This document shows positions 28,788 through 37,044 of a stretch of DNA of 64,000 nucleotides, piece after piece. The notes beneath the pieces are model-generated. The model made no database searches, was not told the DNA's origin, and saw only the letters and a list, made by a program, of their open reading frames with translations. The stretch is from Clostridia bacterium (GTDB lineage Bacteria; Bacillota; Clostridia; Christensenellales; CAG-138). Numbering within the stretch: the first letter of the stretch is position 1; each line of letters opens with the position of its first letter. The stretch is taken from contig JAFYOP010000010.1 of NCBI GenBank assembly GCA_017547885.1, forward strand, positions 48,594-112,593, written 5' to 3'. The translations under genes and the position numbers were made by a program.

Positions 28788-29554
28788 TGCTCACCATTAA
28801 AAATGCCGCTGAGATCAAAAAGATGCAGGCGGCGGGCCGCGTTGTACAAGATGTGCTGGAGCTGATGGCCCAAATGGCCCGGCCCGGCATTACCACGGGA
28901 GAGCTTGATGCCGCCGCCGAGGAGTTAATACGCTCCCGGGGCGCCATCCCTTCCTGTCTTGGCTACAGCGGTTATCCCAAATCCATCTGTACCTCGGTTA
29001 ACGAGCAGGTGGTGCACGGGATACCCGGCAAGTACAGGCTGAAGGATGGAGATATTGTCAGCTGCGATGTGGTTGCCAAGCTGGATGGTTTCCACGGCGA
29101 TGCCACAAGAACCCTTCTCATAGGAGACGTGGCACCGGAAACGAGAGAGCTTGTTAAGGTCACTGAGGAATGCTTCTTCAAGGGGCTGGAATTTGCCAGA
29201 GTCGGATACAGGATATCCGATATTTCCGCCGCCATACAGGCACATGCCGAAGCCCACGGCTACGGCGTGGTGCGTGATATGATAGGCCACGGTATAGGTC
29301 GGGACATGCACGAAGCGCCGGACGTACCCAACTATACAGGCGGACGCTATGGCAGAGGAATACGCCTTATGGCGGGTATGACCCTCGCTATAGAGCCCAT
29401 GATAAACATGGGGACCTGGCAGATAAAGGTGCTGTCCGACGGCTGGACTGCGGTCACAGCGGACGGAAAACCCAGTGCCCATTACGAAAACACCGTCGCC
29501 ATAACCGACGGCGCCCCCATAATCCTTACTATGAGCGAGGGCAGTCATGCATAG
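28787..29554 (+). CDS. map: Methionine aminopeptidase, type I
   Basis: 255 residues. Removes initiator Met from nascent proteins using two metal ions. Ligands fit CDVVAKLDGFHGDATRT (two Asp), IGHGIGRDMHEAPDVPNY (His), TLAIEPMINMG (Glu) and the C-terminal HYENTVAIT (Glu). Starts at TGATG overlapping the adk stop; its end overlaps the KOW gene by 8 nt. Confidence 0.97.
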   Translation: MLTIKNAAEIKKMQAAGRVVQDVLELMAQMARPGITTGELDAAAEELIRSRGAIPSCLGYSGYPKSICTSVNEQVVHGIPGKYRLKDGDIVSCDVVAKLDGFHGDATRTLLIGDVAPETRELVKVTEECFFKGLEFARVGYRISDISAAIQAHAEAHGYGVVRDMIGHGIGRDMHEAPDVPNYTGGRYGRGIRLMAGMTLAIEPMINMGTWQIKVLSDGWTAVTADGKPSAHYENTVAITDGAPIILTMSEGSHA

Positions 29555-29834
29555 CGATGTAGTTGGAAGGATAGTAACCGCCCTTTCGGGCAGGGGAAGG
29601 GGACGAAGCTTTGTGGTTACGGCTGCAGAGCCCGATGGATTTGTAATGCTGGTAGACGGCGATACAAGATGTTTCGGCCGCCCCAAGAAAAAGAAGCTGA
29701 AGCACGTGGAGTTCCACGAGGATAGGCTGGATATGTCCCAGCTTCCAACGGATAAGGCCTGTGCAGACGCATTTATCCGCAAAGCTCTTATTCAAAAGGG
29801 CTACAACAACAAAACCGCATCCGAGGAGGGATAG
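29547..29834 (+). CDS. KOW-domain RNA-binding protein (L14e-like, YbzG-type)
   Basis: 95 residues. [20 protein letters not shown] near the N-terminus resembles the KOW/L14e start and [13 protein letters not shown] is a basic patch. A small KOW protein occurs at exactly this place, between map and infA, in Bacillus and many Clostridia. Function unproven, probably ribosome-associated. The C-terminal 30 residues ([20 protein letters not shown]) are not part of the KOW core. Confidence 0.85.
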   Translation: MHSDVVGRIVTALSGRGRGRSFVVTAAEPDGFVMLVDGDTRCFGRPKKKKLKHVEFHEDRLDMSQLPTDKACADAFIRKALIQKGYNNKTASEEG

Positions 29835-29835
29835 C

Positions 29836-30057
29836 TTGTCTAAGACGGACGTTATTGAAGTTGAAGGCGTAGTTACCGATTCATTCCCCAACGCAATGTT
29901 CGAGGTGGAATTGGTAAACGGCCATAAAATATTGGCTCACATTTCCGGTAAGCTCAGGATGAACTTTATCCGCATACTTCCGGGAGACAAGGTGACAGTT
30001 GAACTGTCTCCGTACGATCTGACCCGCGGCCGCATTACGTGGCGCACCAAGAATTAA
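29836..30057 (+). CDS. infA: Translation initiation factor IF-1
   Basis: 73 residues, standard OB fold: [53 protein letters not shown]. Starts at TTG 29836, chosen because GAGGAGGG lies 7 nt upstream and residue 2 onward aligns with the family start (AKxDVIEVEG). The TTG start is notable: IF-1 expressed from a weak start codon. Immediately after the KOW gene. Confidence 0.95.
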   Translation: MSKTDVIEVEGVVTDSFPNAMFEVELVNGHKILAHISGKLRMNFIRILPGDKVTVELSPYDLTRGRITWRTKN

Positions 30058-30072
30058 CAGGAGGAAGACACG

Positions 30073-30186
30073 ATGAAAGTAAGGCCTTCGGTAAAGCCCA
30101 TTTGTGAAAAGTGCAAGATCATCAAGCGCAAGGGCCGCATCATGGTGATCTGCGAGAACCCCAAGCATAAGCAGAAGCAGGGTTAA
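30073..30186 (+). CDS. rpmJ: Ribosomal protein L36 (bL36), zinc form
   Basis: 37 residues: [20 protein letters not shown], then [17 protein letters not shown]. CxxC-x12-C-x4-H zinc site (C11, C14, C27, H32), the canonical C+ form. ACAGGAGGAAG lies about 6-10 nt upstream. Last gene of the first ribosomal transcript, followed by structured RNA and a terminator. Confidence 0.98.
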   Translation: MKVRPSVKPICEKCKIIKRKGRIMVICENPKHKQKQG

Positions 30187-30210
30187 TGGTATAAACCATA
30201 CCTGTTTATA

Positions 30211-30269
30211 GTCCGCATGGCCGTCGTTTGCGGTGATAAATCCATCGCAAATGACCGCCGAAGCGGGAC
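30211..30269 (+). other. Long imperfect hairpin in the 3' UTR of the S10-spc transcript
   Basis: GTCGTTTGCG (30223-30232) pairs with CGCAAATGAC (30246-30255), ten pairs with one G-U, and outer segments GTCCGC (30211-30216) and GCGGGAC (30263-30269) extend it. It lies between rpmJ and the terminator and does not fit a coding or tRNA gene. Confidence 0.5.
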
Positions 30270-30276
30270 ATGGCCG

Positions 30277-30303
30277 AACTGACGAATATATTCGCCAGTT
30301 TTT
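30277..30303 (+). terminator. Rho-independent terminator between rpmJ and rpsM
   Basis: AACTGACGAA (30277-30286), TATA loop, TTCGCCAGTT (30291-30300) with one A-C mismatch, then a T-run to 30303. The T-run is the 5' arm of a second perfect hairpin, TTTTTGCCC (30299-30307) / GGGCAAAAA (30314-30322). It divides the ribosomal cluster into separate transcripts. Confidence 0.75.
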
Positions 30304-30337
30304 GCCCTTTTTTGGGCAAAAAATCTATATTTTACTG

Positions 30338-30367
30338 TTGACAAAGTCCAAGCCAAATTGTTACAAT
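30338..30367 (+). promoter_or_regulatory. Predicted sigma-A promoter of the alpha operon (rpsM-rpsK-rpsD-rpoA-rplQ)
   Basis: Consensus TTGACA (30338-30343), 18-nt spacer, TACAAT (30362-30367). Start expected near 30374. It is the best -35 in the window after a terminator, and sits about 360 nt upstream of rpsM. Confidence 0.75.
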
Positions 30368-30373
30368 GATTAG

Positions 30374-30735
30374 GTTGCCGCAGTAGCGTTTACGCTGCTG
30401 CATTCGGCTTGTTTAAAAGCCGAACAAGAGGCAATTTTTCCTGTGGTAGATACTCTTTTCGGGCGGCTGCCCCGGTATGCTGGCCGGGGAATTCCGAAAA
30501 CGAGCAGCTATATATCTCCGATGCGAACATTGTGGATTCGCAAAGGGGCGGGACATCCTTCAATCCGGGATATCCCCTGCGGAGGTGAAAGCCTGCCGCG
30601 CGCGGCGTTTGACCCACGCCGTGAAAACCCACAGGCGGGCAGTACGAAACCCACTGCCCCTGCGAAGGACTCAGTCCCTCGCACACAGCGCGCCATAGCT
30701 GTGAAACCAAATATTTTACGGAGGTAAATGAATCA
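30374..30735 (+). ncRNA. Long, densely structured 5' leader of the alpha operon (unassigned RNA)
   Basis: No gene is supported in this 362-nt GC-rich stretch. By eye it contains a string of hairpins: 30380-30401, 30403-30424 (8-bp perfect), 30453-30504 (10 bp with one bulge enclosing CCCCGG/CCGGGG), 30522-30542, 30579-30599, 30603-30621, 30637-30659, 30661-30683 and 30684-30703, ending 16 nt before GGAGGT of rpsM. I do not recognise a known class: RNase P, tmRNA, SRP RNA, T-box and cobalamin core motifs were looked for and not found. In E. coli S4 represses this operon by binding the rpsM leader; here rpsD is inside the operon, so S4 control is a reasonable hypothesis. Confidence 0.6.
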
Positions 30736-31104
30736 ATGGCACGTATTTCTGGCGTTGACCTGCCAAGAGACAAGCGGATTGAGATCGGCCTGACCTACAT
30801 CTACGGTATCGGCCGCAAGACCGCTGAAGACATTCTCGCTGCTACCGGCGTAGATCCCGACATCCGCGTTCGCGACCTGTCCGAGGACGACGTAAGCAAG
30901 CTGAGAGAGTACATCGACCACAACGTTAAGGTAGAGGGTGACCTCAGGCGTGAGACTTCCATGAACATCAAGCGCCTCATCGAGATCGGCTGCTACCGCG
31001 GCGTTCGCCATCGCAAGGGCCTGCCCGTTCGCGGTCAGAGCACCAAGCAGAACGCACGTACCCGCAAGGGTCCCAAGCGTTCCGTAGGCGGAAGAAAGAA
31101 GTAA
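30736..31104 (+). CDS. rpsM: Ribosomal protein S13 (uS13)
   Basis: 122 residues, standard. [20 protein letters not shown] at the start, [20 protein letters not shown], and the basic C-terminus [20 protein letters not shown]. Contacts tRNAs and the L5 bridge. GGAGG lies 11 nt before ATG 30736; an out-of-frame ATG at 30728 nearer the site would give a 22-codon peptide overlapping the start. Confidence 0.98.
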   Translation: MARISGVDLPRDKRIEIGLTYIYGIGRKTAEDILAATGVDPDIRVRDLSEDDVSKLREYIDHNVKVEGDLRRETSMNIKRLIEIGCYRGVRHRKGLPVRGQSTKQNARTRKGPKRSVGGRKK

Positions 31105-31119
31105 GGAGGGAATTAAGCA

Positions 31120-31521
31120 ATGGCTAAAGGCAAAATCAAAAAAGTAGTAAGCCGCAAGCGTCGCGAGAAGAAGAACATCGAGCGCGGTGCAGCTCACATC
31201 CGTTCCTCCTTCAATAACACCATGGTAACCATCACCGACGTAAACGGCAACGCCCTGTCCTGGGCTTCCGCTGGCGGCCTCGGCTTCCGCGGCAGCAGGA
31301 AGAGCACTCCCTTTGCAGCACAGATGGCTTCCGAGACCGCTGCCAAGGCAGCTATGGAGCATGGTCTCCGTACCGTAGAGGTCTATGTAAAGGGCCCCGG
31401 TTCCGGTCGTGAAGCAGCCATCCGCGCCCTGCAGAGCGCCGGTTTGGATATTACCCTCATTAAGGACGTGACCCCCATCCCCCACAACGGATGCCGTCCG
31501 CCCAAGCGCAGAAGAGTTTAA
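31120..31521 (+). CDS. rpsK: Ribosomal protein S11 (uS11)
   Basis: 133 residues, standard. [40 protein letters not shown] and the C-terminal [17 protein letters not shown], one of the most conserved S11 ends. Platform protein of the 30S near the mRNA exit. AAGGAGGG upstream. Confidence 0.98.
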   Translation: MAKGKIKKVVSRKRREKKNIERGAAHIRSSFNNTMVTITDVNGNALSWASAGGLGFRGSRKSTPFAAQMASETAAKAAMEHGLRTVEVYVKGPGSGREAAIRALQSAGLDITLIKDVTPIPHNGCRPPKRRRV

Positions 31522-31536
31522 GGAGGCAGCACAACA

Positions 31537-32166
31537 ATGGCAAGATATACTGAATCCGTTTGCAGGCAGTGCCGCAGGGAAGGCGTTAAGCTGTTCCTTA
31601 AGGGCGATCGCTGCTACACCGCAAAGTGCGCCGTCGTAAAGCGTCATACCATCCCCGGCCAGCATGGCCAGTCCCGTCAGCGCAAGCAGTCCGAATACGG
31701 CATCCAGCTGCGCGAAAAGCAGAAGTGCCGCAGGGCCTATGGTATAGTAGAGTCCCAGTTCAGGAAATACTATGACATGGCTTCCAACATGCGCGGCGTA
31801 ACCGGCGAGAACATGCTCTGCCTGCTGGAGCGCAGGCTGGACAACGTTGTGTATCGTCTTGGTCTGGCCGACAGCCGTCCCATGGCTCGTCAGATGGTCA
31901 ACCACGGTCACATTCTGGTTGACGGTAAGAAGGTTGACATCGCCAGCTTCCTGGTAAAGCCCGGTCAGGTTGTATCCGTACGTGACAAGAGCCGCGATAT
32001 GGAAAACCTCAAGGAGCTCCGTGAGCAGGGCGCTTCCAAGCCCATCCCCAAGTGGCTGGACCTGGATGCCGACAAGCTCGCTGGCAAGGTTGTAACAATG
32101 CCGCAGCGTGACGATATCGACCTGACCGTTGAGGAGCACCTCATCGTCGAGTTCTACTCCAGGTAA
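31537..32166 (+). CDS. rpsD: Ribosomal protein S4 (uS4), zinc-binding form
   Basis: 209 residues. N-terminal CRQC (residues 9-12) and CYTAKC (26-31) give a four-Cys zinc knuckle (C+ type). S4 RNA-binding domain at about 98-160 ([40 protein letters not shown]). Primary 16S binder and, in E. coli and Bacillus, an mRNA autorepressor; its presence inside this operon supports S4 as a candidate ligand of the leader. AAGGAGG upstream. Confidence 0.97.
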   Translation: MARYTESVCRQCRREGVKLFLKGDRCYTAKCAVVKRHTIPGQHGQSRQRKQSEYGIQLREKQKCRRAYGIVESQFRKYYDMASNMRGVTGENMLCLLERRLDNVVYRLGLADSRPMARQMVNHGHILVDGKKVDIASFLVKPGQVVSVRDKSRDMENLKELREQGASKPIPKWLDLDADKLAGKVVTMPQRDDIDLTVEEHLIVEFYSR

Positions 32167-32228
32167 TTGAAATCGTAACGCTTACTGCCCTAATCGACTG
32201 ACCAAAAAGCAAGAGAGGGGATATGTAA

Positions 32229-33170
32229 ATGATAGAAATTGAAAGGCCCAAGATCGAGTGCGTTGAACTGAATGGCGACTACGGCAAGTTTGTAGTAGAG
32301 CCCCTTGAGCGCGGCTTCGGTATCACCCTTGGCAACTCTCTCCGCCGCGTGCTGCTTTCTTCACTGCCCGGCGTAGCGGTTTCCTCTGTGAAGATCGATG
32401 GCGTACTCCATGAGTTCTCCACTGTTCCCGGCGTAAGAGAAGACGTAACCGAGATAATCCTCAACCTCAAAGAGCTCTGCATGAAGATGCATTGCGATGG
32501 CTCAAAGAAGGTCATCATCGATGCTTCCGGCGCCTGCGAAGTAAAGGCAGGGGATATGATCGTTGACTCCGACGTTGAGATCGTAAATCCCGAGCTGCAT
32601 ATTGCAACGCTGGACGAGGGCGCTAAGCTCTATATGGAGATAATGATCGAGAGCGGCCGCGGCTATGTATCCGCTGACAAGAACAAGCGTGATGACATGC
32701 CCATCGGCCAGATCGCAGTAGACTCCATATTCACTCCTATCCGCAAGGTAAACTTCACCGTTGAAGACACCCGTGTCGGCCAGATCACCGACTACGACAA
32801 GCTCACCCTTGAAGTCTGGACCGATGACACCATCAAGCCCGACGAGGCCGTAAGCCTTGCCGCAAAGATTCTCACTGAGCATCTGATGCTGTTCATCAAC
32901 CTGACCGAGCATGTTCAGGGCGTAGAGATCATGGTGGAGAAGGAGGAGGACAAGAAGGAGAAGATCCTCGAGATGACCATCGAGGAACTGGATCTCTCCG
33001 TACGTTCTTACAACTGCCTCAAGCGCGCAGGCATCAACACCGTTGATGAGCTGGTACAGCGCAACGAGGAAGAAATGATGAAGGTGCGCAACCTTGGCCG
33101 CAAGTCCCTTGAGGAAGTCCAGCAGAAGCTGGTTGGCCTTGGCCTCTCCCTCCGTCATAGCGAAGACTAA
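32229..33170 (+). CDS. rpoA: RNA polymerase subunit alpha
   Basis: 313 residues, standard. N-terminal assembly domain ([20 protein letters not shown] at about residue 25) and a C-terminal DNA-binding domain ([40 protein letters not shown]) joined by an acidic linker (EKEEDKKEK). AGAGAGGGG is upstream of ATG 32229, 62 nt after rpsD. Confidence 0.98.
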   Translation: MIEIERPKIECVELNGDYGKFVVEPLERGFGITLGNSLRRVLLSSLPGVAVSSVKIDGVLHEFSTVPGVREDVTEIILNLKELCMKMHCDGSKKVIIDASGACEVKAGDMIVDSDVEIVNPELHIATLDEGAKLYMEIMIESGRGYVSADKNKRDDMPIGQIAVDSIFTPIRKVNFTVEDTRVGQITDYDKLTLEVWTDDTIKPDEAVSLAAKILTEHLMLFINLTEHVQGVEIMVEKEEDKKEKILEMTIEELDLSVRSYNCLKRAGINTVDELVQRNEEEMMKVRNLGRKSLEEVQQKLVGLGLSLRHSED

Positions 33171-33205
33171 TTCACTAACCAACGATATTATCAGGAGGAA
33201 CTAAC

Positions 33206-33697
33206 ATGCCAAACCGTAAACTGGGTAAGGCGAGCGACCAGCGCGACGCGATGCTTCGCAACCTGACCACTGCTCTCCTGTGGAACGGCAAGATCGTTAC
33301 CACCGAGAAGCGTGCCAAGGAAGTTCGTCCCATCGCCGAGAAGCTCATCACTCTCGCCATCAGCGAATATAAGAACAGCACCACCGTAGAGAAGGAAATC
33401 CTCAACGACAAGAAGCAGGTCGTTAAGGTTGAGAAGAACAAGGATGACGCCAGCAAGCTGCATGCACGCAGGCAGATCATGGCCTACCTCTACAACATTC
33501 CCGCCCCCAAGAATGAGGGCGAATCCAAGTCCGAGTATGCCGCACGTACCAAGGGTCACAACAATCCCGTTGTTGAGAAGCTCTTCAACGAGATCGCACC
33601 CAAGTACGAGGGCCGCAACGGCGGTTACACCCGCATCCTCAAGATGGGTCCCCGTCGTGGCGACGCTTGCGAGATGGCCGTAATCGAGCTCATCTAA
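33206..33697 (+). CDS. rplQ: Ribosomal protein L17 (bL17) with an internal insertion
   Basis: 163 residues against the usual 113-130. Conserved start [20 protein letters not shown] and [20 protein letters not shown], conserved end [20 protein letters not shown]. The extra length lies mainly in two charged stretches ([20 protein letters not shown], and [20 protein letters not shown]). Some Clostridia are known to have longer L17. AGGAGG upstream; followed by a terminator. Confidence 0.96.
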   Translation: MPNRKLGKASDQRDAMLRNLTTALLWNGKIVTTEKRAKEVRPIAEKLITLAISEYKNSTTVEKEILNDKKQVVKVEKNKDDASKLHARRQIMAYLYNIPAPKNEGESKSEYAARTKGHNNPVVEKLFNEIAPKYEGRNGGYTRILKMGPRRGDACEMAVIELI

Positions 33698-33716
33698 CAA
33701 GCCTTTTGAGCAAAGC

Positions 33717-33747
33717 AAAACAGCACAGGTTGTCCTGTGCTGTTTTT
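33717..33747 (+). terminator. Rho-independent terminator of the alpha operon
   Basis: CAGCACAGG (33721-33729), loop TTGT, CCTGTGCTG (33734-33742), TTTTT. Located 20 nt after the rplQ stop. Confidence 0.95.
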
Positions 33748-33757
33748 GTATGCTGAG

Positions 33758-33970
33758 TTATTTTATGTCGATCATTACCTTTCTGCATCTTTGGCAGAAA
33801 TACGCCACAGCCGTATTGGAAGTATGCTCAGGGTCATTCCGCAAGGGAACGGCTCCTTTTTTTATGCCCGAAAGGGCGGAGACCAGTGCGCGGTCGGGCG
33901 TCCAGTATACGCCGTCGCGGCACTGTATGTATCCCTTTGTCATTTCGCCCTGGCAATAGGGGCATGTCAT
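33758..33970 (-). CDS. Small zinc-ribbon protein (PF20097-like)
   Basis: 70 residues from ATG 33970, chosen because GGAGGG lies 6 nt upstream; the ATG at 33976 abuts it. Two Cys pairs at the ends (CPYC near residue 3, CQRC near residue 60) could bind one zinc, and MTKGYIQCRDGVYWTPDRAL resembles small orphan Clostridial zinc proteins grouped as PF20097. Function unknown. Convergent with rplQ, so the alpha-operon terminator separates them. Confidence 0.7.
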   Translation of the reverse strand: MTCPYCQGEMTKGYIQCRDGVYWTPDRALVSALSGIKKGAVPLRNDPEHTSNTAVAYFCQRCRKVMIDIK

Positions 33971-34009
33971 AGGCATCCCTCCATAAATGTGATGCGGCAG
34001 AGTGTTCCG

Positions 34010-34393
34010 TTAGAATGAGCTGACTATGCTTTCGGTAACGGTGGCCAGTACGCCGCCGAATACCAGCGCCGCGGCAATGCCCACGATGGACAGCACAAGC
34101 CCTATGGCTGCCCAGATGAGGCGGGCACGGGACCAGTTTCTGCGGTTTTCGTTGGTATCCTTGGAAAAGCCCCATACGAAAAACAGCACCAGATTGACAA
34201 TGGGTATTCTGGCCACCAGCTCCATAAGTGTGAAGTCCCACATGGAAAGGGGCTTGGTATCCTGTTGCGTTGAGTGCATATATTCACCGGTGGGTGCGGT
34301 TTTGGGCTGCTCAGAATTAAGCTTGGTGCCGCACTCGGTGCAGAAAGCTGCGTTATCCTGATATTCGCTTCCGCAGATGGGGCATTTTATCAT
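34010..34393 (-). CDS. Zinc-ribbon membrane protein
   Basis: 127 residues. N-terminal zinc ribbon CPICGSEYQDNAAFCTECGT (residues 4-23), a polar Thr/Gln linker, then two hydrophobic segments (about 56-76 LVARIPIVNLVLFFVWGF and 92-118). Such ribbon-plus-membrane proteins are common in Clostridia, without defined function. GGAGGT upstream. Together with its small neighbour it is inserted, inverted, between rplQ and ecfA1. Confidence 0.75.
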   Translation of the reverse strand: MIKCPICGSEYQDNAAFCTECGTKLNSEQPKTAPTGEYMHSTQQDTKPLSMWDFTLMELVARIPIVNLVLFFVWGFSKDTNENRRNWSRARLIWAAIGLVLSIVGIAAALVFGGVLATVTESIVSSF

Positions 34394-34550
34394 TTACAGA
34401 TTACCTCCGTTGTCTTTATGGATAAATTATACCATGTTTTTTGTATTGTATAGGACAATGAGATGAAAATTAAAGGTATGTTTTCATTTGCGCCTTATAT
34501 CTGTGTCATTGTGCCTCTGTTAATATGTGGCAAGGGTGGGACGGGTGTGA

Positions 34551-34556
34551 TATAAT
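34551..34556 (+). promoter_or_regulatory. Predicted extended -10 promoter of the ecfA1A2T-truA operon
   Basis: TGATATAAT (TGn plus consensus TATAAT at 34551-34556) with no clear -35. Start near 34563 supports translation from ATG 34578 or 34596 rather than from the ATG at 34560. Confidence 0.45.
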
Positions 34557-34595
34557 AAGATGCTAAAATATGTTTATATGGCGGAAAGTACAAAC

Positions 34596-35408
34596 ATGAT
34601 AAGACTGGATAACGTAACATACAGATACGGCGAAGAGGGCATTGCCCTTAAATCCGTATCGCTGAATATAGAAAAGGGCGAGATGCTTGCCATAGTGGGC
34701 CACAATGGCAGCGGCAAAAGCACCCTTGCAAAGCACCTCAACGCCCTGCTTTTGCCCACAGAGGGCAGCGTTACAGTGGAAGGGATGGATACAAAGGACC
34801 CCGACAATACCCTGAATATACGCAAAAAGGTGGGCATGGTGTTTCAGAATCCCGATAATCAGCTGGTTACCACCATAGTGGAGGAAGACGTGGCCTTTGG
34901 CCCGGAAAACCTTGGCATACCTTCTGCTGAGATACGTGAGCGTGTAAACAAGGCTCTGGAAGCGGTGGGGATGACGGAATACGCAAACGCTGCGCCCCAT
35001 ATGCTGTCCGGCGGACAAAAGCAGCGCATTGCAATAGCGGGTATGCTGGCCATGAAGCCGGAGGTGCTGGTGCTGGACGAATCCACCGCCATGCTTGACC
35101 CTCAGGGGCGGCAGGAGGTGCTGGAGATAGTGAGCCGCGTAAACAAAGAGTATGGCATGACCGTGGTAATGATAACCCAATACATGGAAGAGGCTGTAAT
35201 GGCGGATCGTGTGGCGGTCATGAAGGGCGGCGAGCTTATTATGACGGGCACTCCAAAAGAAGTATTCAGCCGGGGTGAAGAGCTTCGCTCTCACGGACTT
35301 GACCTGCCTGCCATAGCCCGCCTCAGAGATGAACTTATAGCAGGGGGGATGGATATCCCCAAAGACGCAATAACAGCACAGGAGCTTGCGGACGCAATAT
35401 GCCGATAG
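34596..35408 (+). CDS. ecfA1: ECF transporter ATPase EcfA1
   Basis: 270 residues from ATG 34596 (GGAAAG 7 nt upstream; ATG 34578 and 34560 are longer in-frame options). Walker A GHNGSGKST, Q-loop MVFQNPDNQLVTTIVEEDVAFG, signature LSGGQKQR, Walker B VLVLDESTAMLD. The DES rather than DEP is usual for this subfamily. Energises vitamin uptake with EcfA2, EcfT and interchangeable S-components. Overlaps ecfA2 by 10 nt. Confidence 0.95.
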   Translation: MIRLDNVTYRYGEEGIALKSVSLNIEKGEMLAIVGHNGSGKSTLAKHLNALLLPTEGSVTVEGMDTKDPDNTLNIRKKVGMVFQNPDNQLVTTIVEEDVAFGPENLGIPSAEIRERVNKALEAVGMTEYANAAPHMLSGGQKQRIAIAGMLAMKPEVLVLDESTAMLDPQGRQEVLEIVSRVNKEYGMTVVMITQYMEEAVMADRVAVMKGGELIMTGTPKEVFSRGEELRSHGLDLPAIARLRDELIAGGMDIPKDAITAQELADAICR

Positions 35409-36247
35409 AGATAAAAAACCTTAGCCATACATACATGAAGGGGACCGCAGGGGCGAGAAAAGCCCTGAAGTCTGTTTCCTTTACCATAGACGAGGGAGAA
35501 TTCTGGGGGATCATAGGCCATACCGGCAGCGGCAAAAGCACACTTTTGCAGCATATCGGCGGTATAATGCCTCCCGAGGAAGGCACAGTAATAGTTGACG
35601 GATACGACTTTTCCGATAAAAAGCAGCGCATAGAGGGCCGCAAAAAGGTGGGCCTGGTATTTCAGTATCCTGAGTATCAGCTTTTTGAGGAGACTGTTGC
35701 AAAGGACATCGCCTACGGCCCCACCAACATGAAGCTGCCCGGGGAAGAAATAGACGCAAGGGTCCATGAGGCCATGGCGCTTATGGGCCTTGCCTATGAT
35801 AAATTTGCTGAGAAATCCCCATTTGAGCTGTCCGGCGGCGAAAAGCGCAGGGCTGCTTTGGCAGGCATAATTGCCATGAAGCCAAGATACCTTGTGCTGG
35901 ACGAGCCCATGGCAGGCCTTGACCCGGCAGGACGCAAGGCAATACTGGAGACACTTGAAGGCATACGCCGTGATACCGGCTGCGCGGTTATTATGGTATC
36001 CCATTCCATGGAAGACGTGGCGCGCCACAGCCGAAAGATAGCCGTAATGGACAAAGGCACCCTTGCGGCAATAGGTACCCCCGAAGAGGTGTTCGGCGGC
36101 AGCCTGCCCCTTGAGGAACTGGGCCTTGACCTGCCCGAGGTGAGCCATCTTGGCATGCTCCTTAGGGAAAAGGGCATGGATATACCCCCTGTGTATACCG
36201 TTGAAGGTATGAGGGATCATTTGCTGGGGAGGGCTAAAAATGTTTAA
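35399..36247 (+). CDS. ecfA2: ECF transporter ATPase EcfA2
   Basis: 282 residues. Walker A GHTGSGKST, Q-loop LVFQYPEYQLFEETVAKDIA, signature LSGGEKRR, Walker B YLVLDEPMAGLD, H-loop MVSHSMEDVAR. The C-terminal extension after residue 220 is typical of EcfA dimerisation regions. Overlaps both ecfA1 (10 nt) and ecfT (8 nt), a tightly coupled module. Confidence 0.95.
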   Translation: MPIEIKNLSHTYMKGTAGARKALKSVSFTIDEGEFWGIIGHTGSGKSTLLQHIGGIMPPEEGTVIVDGYDFSDKKQRIEGRKKVGLVFQYPEYQLFEETVAKDIAYGPTNMKLPGEEIDARVHEAMALMGLAYDKFAEKSPFELSGGEKRRAALAGIIAMKPRYLVLDEPMAGLDPAGRKAILETLEGIRRDTGCAVIMVSHSMEDVARHSRKIAVMDKGTLAAIGTPEEVFGGSLPLEELGLDLPEVSHLGMLLREKGMDIPPVYTVEGMRDHLLGRAKNV

Positions 36248-37043
36248 AGATATAACATTGGGCCAGTATTTCCCGGGTGATTCTGTGATACACAGGCTGG
36301 ACCCCCGCACAAAGCTGATACTCATGATGGCCTACATAGTGGCGGTGTTCCTTGTAAAGGACATGTGGCTGTTCCTGTTTACCGCCCTGTATGCGGTGGG
36401 TGTCACCCTTATTGCCGGCGTGCCTCTGAGCTATCTTATACGCTCACTTAAGCCGCTTAAGTTCATTTTGATATTCATGTTCATCATAAACCTGCTTGTT
36501 ACCTCCACAGGAGAGGTGCTGGTGGAATGGTGGATAATACGCATAACCACGGGCGGCGTAAAGCAGGCGGTGTTTATCACCATACGCCTTATACTGCTGG
36601 TGTCGGGCACTTCTCTTATGACCCTAACCACCACCCCCATATCCCTTACCGACGGCCTTGAGCGGCTGATGATGCCCCTTAGCAGGTTCAGGTTTCCCGC
36701 CCACGAGCTGGCCATGATGATGACCATTGCATTAAGGTTTATCCCCACTCTCCTTGAGGAGGCGGATAAGATAACCAAAGCACAGACCGCAAGGGGAGCG
36801 GACTTTGAATCCGGCGGTATAATTGAGCGGGCAAAGAGCATGGTTCCGGTGCTTGTGCCTCTGTTTGTTTCTGCCTTCCGCAGGGCGGATGAGCTTGCCA
36901 TGGCAATGGAAAGCCGCTGCTATCACGGAGGAGAGGGCCGTACCCGCATGACGGTGCTTAAGTACAGGCGGAGAGACCTATGGGCGTATCTGTCCATGGT
37001 GCTGCTCATCGGCCTTACGCTGATACTTCAGGCGGTGCTGTAA
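36240..37043 (+). CDS. ecfT: ECF transporter transmembrane protein EcfT
   Basis: 267 residues with about six to eight membrane segments. The two ATPase-coupling motifs are visible: QTARGADFESGG (first Ala-Arg-Gly) and MESRCYHGGEGRTRM (second, Ser-Arg-Cys instead of Ala-Arg-Gly, a variant common in Firmicutes). N-terminal SVIHRLDPRTKLILMM is diagnostic. Scaffold linking EcfA1A2 to S-components. Confidence 0.95.
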   Translation: MFKDITLGQYFPGDSVIHRLDPRTKLILMMAYIVAVFLVKDMWLFLFTALYAVGVTLIAGVPLSYLIRSLKPLKFILIFMFIINLLVTSTGEVLVEWWIIRITTGGVKQAVFITIRLILLVSGTSLMTLTTTPISLTDGLERLMMPLSRFRFPAHELAMMMTIALRFIPTLLEEADKITKAQTARGADFESGGIIERAKSMVPVLVPLFVSAFRRADELAMAMESRCYHGGEGRTRMTVLKYRRRDLWAYLSMVLLIGLTLILQAVL

Positions 37044-37044
37044 A

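Noticed and set aside
30374..30735. rpsM leader as RNase P RNA, tmRNA, SRP RNA, T-box or cobalamin riboswitch
   Set aside because: The conserved cores (e.g. GAGGAAAGUC, tRNA-like end with TTCGA, GGAAGGAAGCAGC, AGGGUGGNACCGCG, B12 box) were not found.
30390..30773. Open frames on both strands within the rpsM leader
   Set aside because: Arg/Pro-rich composition, no binding sites, and extensive inverted repeats; consistent with structured RNA, not protein.
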